Below are positions 57,201-63,928 of a stretch of 63,928 nt of DNA, piece after piece. The stretch spans positions 1-63,928 of the forward strand of contig JAUCBJ010009159.1 of NCBI GenBank assembly GCA_032718475.1, read 5' to 3'. Within the stretch, counting starts at the first letter, position 1, and each line of letters starts with the position of its first letter. Under the pieces are notes generated by a model. That model was not told where the DNA came from. It did no database searches and was given only the letters and a program-made list of their open reading frames with translations. The stretch comes from Nemertoderma westbladi (taxonomy: Eukaryota > Xenacoelomorpha > Nemertodermatida > Nemertodermatidae). The position numbers and the translations under genes were made by a program.

Positions 57201-60200
57201 GGCTGATCTCATGTCTTTCTTAGATGGTGAAGTCAAACTACAACTCATCAGGCAGTCCAGAGAGAAAACATCGGAAAATAAGGTAAGTGAGAAACCCACT
57301 TCTAGGAGAAGAGTAACACCGGTGTGTTACACTGACGACGGCGAAAGCCAAGCTTCTCAAGAAGAGGACAGCGGGAAAGATACAGACCGATCTTATTATG
57401 TTGACAAAACCTCAAAGGACGTAAGTAAATACAAGGCTCGAAACAACGATAGGAGAGAACAGGTTGCCAAGACCCCTCCTCAGTCTCCTAACAGAATGCA
57501 CCGAAGAAAACCCGAAGAAAAAACTAGAGTGCATCAAGTTAATCAAGGTAAAGTGAGTAACATCAAACCTAACTGTGCGCTGTGCGACGGGACCCACCAT
57601 TTGAGTGCGTGTGCTGAATTTCTAAAGAAATCCCTTGTAGACAGACGTACAGTCGTGTGGGACAAGCGGTTATGCTATAATTGCCTCAGACCAGGACATC
57701 AACGGCGAACCTGTTACTCAGACATAAAGTGTGCAAAGTGTGGCGCGAAACATCACATCTTGTTACACAGTGAGTTCGAACGAGACAAACAGAGTCAGGT
57801 AAGTGAGCACGAACTACATGTCCAATTTAGTGACGTAAATGACACGGATCAAGAGTCTGAGATGGAAGGATTCTATACTGACGAATTCTCCGACGCCAAT
57901 GAATCCTGTTATCTAATAAACACCGTGGTGTATCGAGCACTTACTTACGAAAAGGACATCAACGATGAGTTTCCCCAAACTACTTTCGCCAAGCAACCAT
58001 CTTGGAAAGCTCCAGCTTCCAACGTAGGAATCAGAGAATTTCCTGTAGTTCAGGTAAGAGTTCACGGTCTTAACAAAAGCTACATAGTGAACGCCCTCCT
58101 TGACTCCGGCAGCACAGGAACATTCATCGATCAAGAACTAGCCGAAGATATCTTTGCTGGACAACCCAAGTTCCGGACTAAATTGAATATGTCAGGAATT
58201 ATGCAGGTTTGGAAATCTACCCTAACGGCAGATTACTATGTAGGTGTGTTGTCCACCCCCCAGGATAAGTTAGGAACACAAGGTATAAGGTCAGTAAAAA
58301 TGGTGGCTATAAAGAACTTTGCTACTACTCAAGCAGACCTTTATAATTGGGACGAAGATGAGAGCGTCCAACATCTTAAGATACCTCGATTCCAGACAGA
58401 TTATCCTGGAGTGCAAATACTTATCGGCCAAAACGCGCACGAGGCGCTCGAAACATTAGAGAAACGGCCTGCTCAACCACAACCACTGCAAACCTATGCG
58501 GTAAGAACTAGAGTAGGTTGGTACTTTACTGGCCCTTCCCGTAGAACTCTCGAAGAGAGAATGCCACTCGAACAAATATATCAAGTAAACGATTGGGAAG
58601 TGGAAAGCAGTGAGGTGGACGAACTAACTGAGGGAACACCATACTCCTCAGATAATGACGACATCTACCAACTCTTCGAAGAAGAGAACACAATTGACCT
58701 ACTTACAGAGAATCAAACTTGGAAAAACCAAACGAACCTATGTCAACTGATTCGCCCAACGGAATCCATTATTTATAATGACGAACTTAATGACGAGGTA
58801 GAGCGCTACAACGCTCGAACTCGGGACGAACTCGCCGTACGATTCTTTACCCAAGAATTAGTAGAACCCAATTCATACGACAAAGCCCTGTCGATAGAAG
58901 AAGAAAGAGCCAAGCAAATCCAGGAAACAACCACACGTTTTTTAAAAGATCAAGGTAGATATGAAATCGGACTACCCTTCCGAAAACGTGAACCCAGATT
59001 TATAAATAACAGACCCTTGGCTGAGAAAAGAATCAATCAATTACATCGACGTCTTACAGCAAACGCTTCAGCTAAGGAAATGTACCAAACTCAGTTGAAG
59101 AAATTTATCACAAAGGGATATGCGGAGCGAGTACTGGAAGGAACTCCAATAACTGAAAGGACTTATTATCTAACACATCATTATGTTCCCAAACCCGGTA
59201 AACCCCATGAAGTACGGGTCGTATTTGATGGCTCCGCCCTATATATGGGCCAATCCCTTAATTCTGAGTTGTTACCAGGACCCAACTTGCTTCAATCTTT
59301 GTTGGGAATACTGTTAAGATTAAGACAATATTCCATCGCGTTCGCCTCCGATATAGAAGGAATGTTCCTACAAGTCAAGGCGTTGGATCGTGATAGAGAC
59401 AGCCTAAGATTCCTGTGGTGGCCTGAAGGAGATCTCAACCAGAAACCGGTAGAGTACTGGATGACCATCCAGGCTTTTGGGATTATATCAAGCCCTTCAA
59501 ACGCCTGCTCAGTGGTTCGTACCACTGCGGATGACAACCGGGATGCCTTCTCCAAAGAGGTGATAGATAACATCAAACGAGACATATACATGGACGACAA
59601 TTTAAAGTCCCTTCCATCAGTAAAGGAAGCCATTGATGTCGCGAAAGGAACGGTTGAGTGTTTGAAAAGAGGTGGATTTCGATTGACGAAGTTCACCAGC
59701 AACTCCCGTGAGTTTCTGGAAGCAATATCTGTAGAAGACCGGGGATCAAAAGATCTCGACTTAATACATGACGATCTTCCGGAAACCAAGACGCTTGGCT
59801 TGAAGTGGGACACAGAAAGAGATATCCTGTTTTTTCAGTTAAAACAGCGAGATAATCCAGTTCGGACCAAACGGATTTGTTTAAGTATTCTGAGCACTTA
59901 TTTCGATCCCTTGGGATTTATTAGCCCAGTTATATTGATTGCTCGGAGTTTAGTACAACAAATGTGGCTTGAAAACCACTCGTGGGACGATCCACTCAAG
60001 GGAGAACTATTAAGGAAATGGATGAAATGGGAGGATTCGCTACCTGCCATCGAGAACTTTATAATTTCTCGTTCATATTTTGGTCATGTTCTCCCTACGT
60101 ATTCCTATCAACTCCATGTATTTGGAGATGCCAGCGATATGGGAATCGGTATAGTAGCATACCTGCGAGTCGAAACTCTGGATGGAATCAAAGTTGCCTT

Positions 60201-61374
60201 GGTTACCTCTAAGGCATTGATTAACAACAAGCTTAAGGTTCCTCGGGCGGAGTTAAAAGCAGCTTTATACGCTACAGCTATCGGCCGGAATGTAACAGAA
60301 CAGATCGATTATCCACTGGAGAAAACTGTTTATTGGACCGACGCTTTACTTGTGTTGGAGTATATAACGAATGAAGTCTGTCAGTTCAGCGTCTTTGTTA
60401 CTAACAGAGTGGCCATTATTCTTAGTCGCACAATGATAGATCAATGGAGACATTGCCCTGGTACGATTAACCCAGCTGACATCGCCTCCAGAGGAGCAAC
60501 TCCACAGGAACTGATAGATACCCCTGACTGGTTGGGTGGACCCGACTTCCTGAGCAAGGAAGAGGATGAATGGCCTCCTCACCTTACTACGGCTGAGATT
60601 AGACAAGCCAAGGGAGCGGAGAAAGTCAAACCCAAAATTCGGACAAGTAAATCGAAGTTATTTAAACCAACAATCGATATATCTGTATTACATACTGCCG
60701 AAAACGATACTTCGGATCCACAATCCCTCGCCACAAACAAATCTGTTGTGGAAATTAGAGACAGAGATTGGAAATCTGGGATACCAGACGTCTCGCAAGG
60801 AATCTCACCTCTGCTGCAGAGAGCACTGCATCATTACAGTTCCTGGAATCGTCTCTGTAAAGCCGTCACATACTTAAAGAGATGTTTTCACCATCACTAC
60901 TCCAGGACGCAGACTACTAGTGATCCTGCTCCAGTGACATCTGCGCAAGTTCATGTTATTAAAGATCTACCTAAGTACAAGGTATCAGACCGGTTTCTAA
61001 AGGAGAAGATCAGCTACCAGGAGCATGAAGAAACTAATAAGCAGCTACTGAGACTCCTGCAATGCTATGAGGATTCCGATAGGTATTTTCTGCTATTAAG
61101 AAATCCGCAGATGCGCTTAAGGGATCGCTTCTCTAGCACAATGATAGATGGGTTAATACGTGTTGGAGGAAGACTTACCAACGCTCCATTATCCTTTGAT
61201 ACTAAATTCCCTATACTCATTAGTAATCTTGAAGTACAAATCAAGATGATTGTAGATGTTCACAGTAAACTGTATCATGCTGGTACCCAAGGAGGTGAGG
61301 TCTCTATAGGGGTGCCAGCAACAGGCGGTGGCGGGCTCGTGAGGGTCTGGGGGCACGTTAAATCTTTGATATAG
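54292..61374 (+). CDS. gag-pol: BEL/Pao Gag-Pol polyprotein (copy 2), one TGA, integrase missing
   Basis: ATG at 54292 (MSDTQQNLSDSL). The frame is open to 61374 except for a TGA at 55423-55425, where copy 1 has a Gln codon. In order: Pro-rich N-terminus, helical gag, Ala/Glu/Lys/Arg coiled coil (55465-55720), gag core (about 56700-57250), Cys/His knuckles (CALCDGTHHLSAC at 57574; CYNCLRPGHQRRTC at about 57673), aspartic protease (LLDSGSTGTFID, about 58095-58130), RT with ASDIEGMF and IYMDD (59585-59597), and RNase H with LHVFGDASDMG (about 60115). The integrase zinc finger starts (VHSKLYHAG), but the BEL sequence stops at about 61285; the last 30 codons are foreign. The element cannot integrate by itself. 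Confidence 0.92.
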
Positions 61375-61840
61375 TGCAGGGGAGTTACTGAAGGCCCTCG
61401 TGTCTTGCGAACCATGAATTAACATGGTGCCGTGGTACCGTCTAGTCGGCCTGTTGCCGTACTGCCAGTCCTGTACACAGTAGGGGTGGTGAGTAGTATG
61501 TTAAACAACGTGATTGAGACAGCGTCTGCCATAGTCTACCATGTTAAAGAATTTGCCGAACGGCTCTTGCCCCGCCTACTTACTATGATTACTATTGTTG
61601 CCCCACCCACTTACTATGGTTACCATGGTTACCATTGTGCATATGTAACATATGTCACCGCTGTGTATATATGTGACATACGCGGTATAAGACCAGTTTG
61701 CAGGCGGAAGTAATTTAATTAATTCGTGTCTACCGGTCGGCGTTTGACCTTGAACCGCAATAGGTAAAACCCAATATAGTAAGTGGGTTGCAGACGTTTG
61801 TTGTTATAAAAGTCTTTAACATGATTTGATTATTCTACCT
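61286..61840. other. Junction segment beyond the BEL truncation
   Basis: Unrelated to BEL. It is GC-richer at first (GGTGGCGGGCTCGTGAGGG), then has tandem-like TACTATGGTTACCATGGTTACC. A plus-strand reading of about 70 codons from the ATG at 61498 has no recognisable domain and I do not call it. Confidence 0.5.
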
Positions 61841-61842
61841 AT

Positions 61843-62420
61843 GGGGCGAGCCATGAAGTGAGTGATAGCGCCGAAGTGTGAGTGATAGCGCCGAAGTAAG
61901 GTTATGACGCAACAACTAAAAAAGGTAAATAAACACAGACTTATGGGGGCGAGCCGTGAAGTGAGTTCTTCCTCACCCACAACATCATTACCACTACCAC
62001 CATCACCCGACGTCCCCTTCATTCCTTTCCAACATTGAAAAAATGGGGCGAGCCGTGAAGTGAGTATAAGGTTATAGTATTTATAATATTATTTTAATTT
62101 GATTATTCTACCTATGGGGCAAGCCATGAAGTGAGTGATAGCATCGAAGTAAGGTTATTGTATTCAACTAATGACAGCCACCAATATTACAATTCTATAG
62201 TTATTGCTAAGCAACTAGTTGTGGGGCGAGCCGTGAAGTGATTATTGTTATTATAATAATTTTCGAAATTATTACTTACATTAATTTTCGGTAGGTGGTG
62301 GTGGTATATAGGCGCTATCGGTGAGTTGTCTTATCGCCGTCCGATGCCAACATAAGTTTTAATTGCCAATAATTCTGTTATACAGTGATTTGATGAAAAA
62401 ATAGGTCGAGCCATGAATCG
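61843..62420 (+). repeat. Iterated GGGGCGAGCCRTGAAGTGAG motif
   Basis: Six copies at 61843, 61946, 62045, 62116, 62223 and, diverged, 62404, spaced about 70-180 bp. Several are followed by GATAGCGCCGAAGT or TAAGGTTAT. A second shared block (ATTATTACTTACATTAAT then a GGTAGGTGG end) occurs at about 62270 and 62545. The first five are near-exact 20-mers; the spacers vary. They lie downstream of both minus-strand ORFs at the right edge. Confidence 0.75.
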
Positions 62421-62553
62421 AACGAAGCCTTAGAATATGGGTACCTACGCGGCGCGGAGTGAGCAAAGCCTTTAGCGTGTGGGTACTATTGTTGAATTTT
62501 GCTAATTATTTATTGTTATTATATTAATTGTTGAAATTAAATTATTACTTACA

Positions 62554-62979
62554 TTAATGTTGGGTGGTAGGTGGCGTCCTTGTTTCCCCCACCATTCTTG
62601 GGGGGCAGGCACAAGTTGGGCGGACTACCCCACCAACAATTCTACCTGGTTCTGCAGGGACTACCCCTTCTTGCGGCGGATCCGGGGGGAACCACGGCGA
62701 TAAGCCACGACCACGCCCTCGGGGCCGCTTATTTGGAAATACCATGGCAATAGGCCTAAGAGGCCTACCAATCGCCGGATAAAAATTGATAGGCCTATAC
62801 AACGCTGCCATCGGCGTATTAGGCCTTCTAAGGGGTTCAATGGTACCCCCGCGACTCCCCACACCGTAAGTTTGGGGCACCCTACCGGAAACAGGTATTT
62901 GTTGGATGGCGGCTGGATGGACGGGGTTGTTGTCGGTGGCAACCTCCGAGACTGATTTATTATCACTGCCTGTAGCCAT
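62554..62979 (-). CDS. Pro/Gly/Arg-rich protein, unknown, next to the C5-type protease
   Basis: 141 codons from a well-placed ATG (62977-62979) in an A+T-rich context. The N-terminus is polar (MATGSDNKSVSEVATDNN), the middle has repeated Arg-Pro pairs, KRPRGRGRG lies at about 84-92, and the C-terminus is Pro/Gly-rich with a CAC motif. There is no transmembrane segment. G+C is well above the surroundings. The basic RG-rich part would suit a nucleic-acid-binding or virion core-like role, but that is inference. It is on the same strand as and 0.5 kb downstream of the protease gene. Confidence 0.5.
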   Translation of the reverse strand: MATGSDNKSVSEVATDNNPVHPAAIQQIPVSGRVPQTYGVGSRGGTIEPLRRPNTPMAALYRPINFYPAIGRPLRPIAMVFPNKRPRGRGRGLSPWFPPDPPQEGVVPAEPGRIVGGVVRPTCACPPRMVGETRTPPTTQH

Positions 62980-63513
62980 TATATGTTTTTGTTTATAATA
63001 ATTTAATAATGTAACTTTATAATAATTTAATAATGTAATTAATAATAAAGTGAATTCGGTATCGCTATTCCAGATGTTAATATAGTAAATAAACTATAAC
63101 AGAACTAGCTAATTATCTACGCTTCAGCTTCGTATCTATATATGGTTTATTTCTTTTGTGAAACCAGTCACATATGCGAGTAAATTGAACCCAGACCTTT
63201 GATTGTCGTTAGAGCGTTTAATTATTGTCTAATGTGCGTAGCGTGGATTGAGATTCTGGCCTTTGTGTTAACTGCGTAGGTTGGGCGGCAGATGCTTGTT
63301 ATATAACGGAAAGAGTTGGGTCCCAATGTGCTCTATACCAATTATTACGGTGTGAAGACCCCAACCTGCGTCACTTGTCGTGTCCCATATATTCATTAAA
63401 AATATTGCTATTACTATATACCCAAGAAATAAATATTTATTATTAATTAATATTAGCGCTAATAATATGTTCACGCACCGCAATTGAATATACCCATAAC
63501 CGAAATAAATAAA
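62980..63513. other. Intergenic stretch between the two minus-strand ORFs
   Basis: A+T-rich, with AATAAA-like signals on the minus strand just after the protease stop (TTAATAAAATAATTTATTTA region). A minus-strand reading of 42 codons from an ATG at about 63393 (MNIWDTTSDAGWG) is possible but unsupported. Confidence 0.45.
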
Positions 63514-63928
63514 TTATTTTATTAATGAAAGTGTCCACAGTAATAACAATAAATCATTGTACCGCAAATTAGAGGTGAATATATTCATTGCTCCAGGATT
63601 TTTCGGCACCTCGGTTAAATAATACAGACAAAATAGACCACACTGAGTCGATTGCGGCGCTTGAAATATTTTACGATTCCAAGTATGCCTTTGGGTATAT
63701 TTATGCAACCAATATGATATTTTTGGTGGAGGAGCTTTACCAAACGAATCTAAATAATAAGCAATTCTCTTAACCACGCGTACGCAAGACCAGTGTTGCC
63801 CTGGTAGGCCTATACGTTGATTATTAATAATAAATGAATAATTTTGTTTATGCTTATTTTTTTTTTTTGCATGTATTAGGTGTAATTGGTCGATTGCGTA
63901 AACACCAATGTATTCGGGCCCCACCGGG
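63514..63928 (-). CDS. Adenovirus-type (C5) cysteine protease, Polinton/adintovirus-like, N-terminus off the edge
   Basis: The frame is open to the window edge; the first codon usable as a start (GTG, 63922-63924) is only a track artefact and the true start lies outside. The visible 136 residues carry the whole catalytic set: GQHW with His at about 44, YYLDSFG with the acidic residue at about 59, and QAPQSTQCGLFC with Gln about 88 and nucleophile Cys about 95, the Gln-to-Cys spacing of seven typical of this family. An N-terminal YIGVYAIDQL block also fits. Such proteases mature capsid proteins in adenoviruses and are hallmark genes of Polintons/Mavericks. No lesion is seen in the visible part. 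It is transcribed leftward, toward the BEL junction. Confidence 0.75.
   Translation of the reverse strand, partial: PVGPEYIGVYAIDQLHLIHAKKKNKHKQNYSFIINNQRIGLPGQHWSCVRVVKRIAYYLDSFGKAPPPKISYWLHKYTQRHTWNRKIFQAPQSTQCGLFCLYYLTEVPKNPGAMNIFTSNLRYNDLLLLLWTLSLIK

Noticed and set aside
61432-61713. 93-codon plus-strand ORF
   Set aside because: The start is GTG; from the first ATG it is about 70 codons, part of it repetitive Tyr/Gly/His from TACCATGG-like repeats. No domain.
63268-63483. 71-codon minus-strand ORF next to the protease
   Set aside because: Starts at TTG; the ATG-initiated part is 42 codons without a recognisable feature. Kept only as a remark.

Overview
This window looks like repeat-dense, draft-assembly nuclear DNA of an animal. 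The reasons are a spliced GLI/GLIS zinc-finger gene with GT-AG introns, BEL/Pao LTR retrotransposons, several non-LTR retrotransposon lineages, tRNA-derived SINE-like sequence, long poly-C tracts, A+T-rich spacers and a 100-base N gap. A marine invertebrate, possibly a deuterostome, is my guess from the general look of the repeats. The sequence does not fix the species.

Layout. From 1 to 3.1 kb there is a tRNA-like SINE head, an LTR-like promoter with duplicated CCAAT blocks, and poly-C tracts. From 3.10 to 18.41 kb lies a minus-strand BEL/Pao element with both 490-bp LTRs (about 5 mismatches). It has a 2.9-kb repeat-rich leader and a gag-pol region broken by stops and frameshifts. Downstream of pol is a decayed extra reading region that I cannot assign (3.67-5.19 kb). 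The segment 15.63-19.84 kb is repeated almost base for base at 23.34-27.55 kb, where the N gap begins. From 18.4 to 30.6 kb is a mosaic of fragments of a Jockey/CR1/L2-like LINE, a second LINE with a 61-bp direct repeat on each side, and four copies of a 0.85-kb unit, each starting at a poly-C tract. From 30.6 to 31.2 kb is a cluster of perfect hairpins. A 5'-truncated LINE occupies 33.4-34.9 kb.

From 35.9 to 40.1 kb, on the minus strand, is a retroelement whose protein has reverse transcriptase, a Cys/His cluster and a restriction-endonuclease-like C-terminus. An array of about fifty 21-bp units is inserted in frame between RT motif B and the catalytic YADD motif. The element sits inside a CATTAATGTTTGTGTCCCT tandem array. 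From 42.6 to 45.35 kb is the one host-type gene, a GLIS-like zinc-finger gene on the minus strand. Five exons can be read, and there is an in-frame TAG in the third finger. From 46 to 49.5 kb come a decayed reading region, a 68-bp minisatellite and a LINE tail.

From 50.88 to 61.28 kb is a second, plus-strand BEL/Pao copy with an almost uninterrupted gag-pol (one TGA). It is cut off exactly inside the integrase zinc finger. The last 2.6 kb (61.29-63.93 kb) has a different character: iterated GGGGCGAGCC motifs, a Pro/Gly/Arg-rich ORF, and at the edge an adenovirus-type (C5) cysteine protease gene on the minus strand. These suggest the end of a Polinton/Maverick-like or adintovirus-like element inserted into the BEL copy.

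Most of the window is therefore nested mobile DNA. Only the GLIS-like gene is a plausible host coding gene, and its integrity is in doubt.
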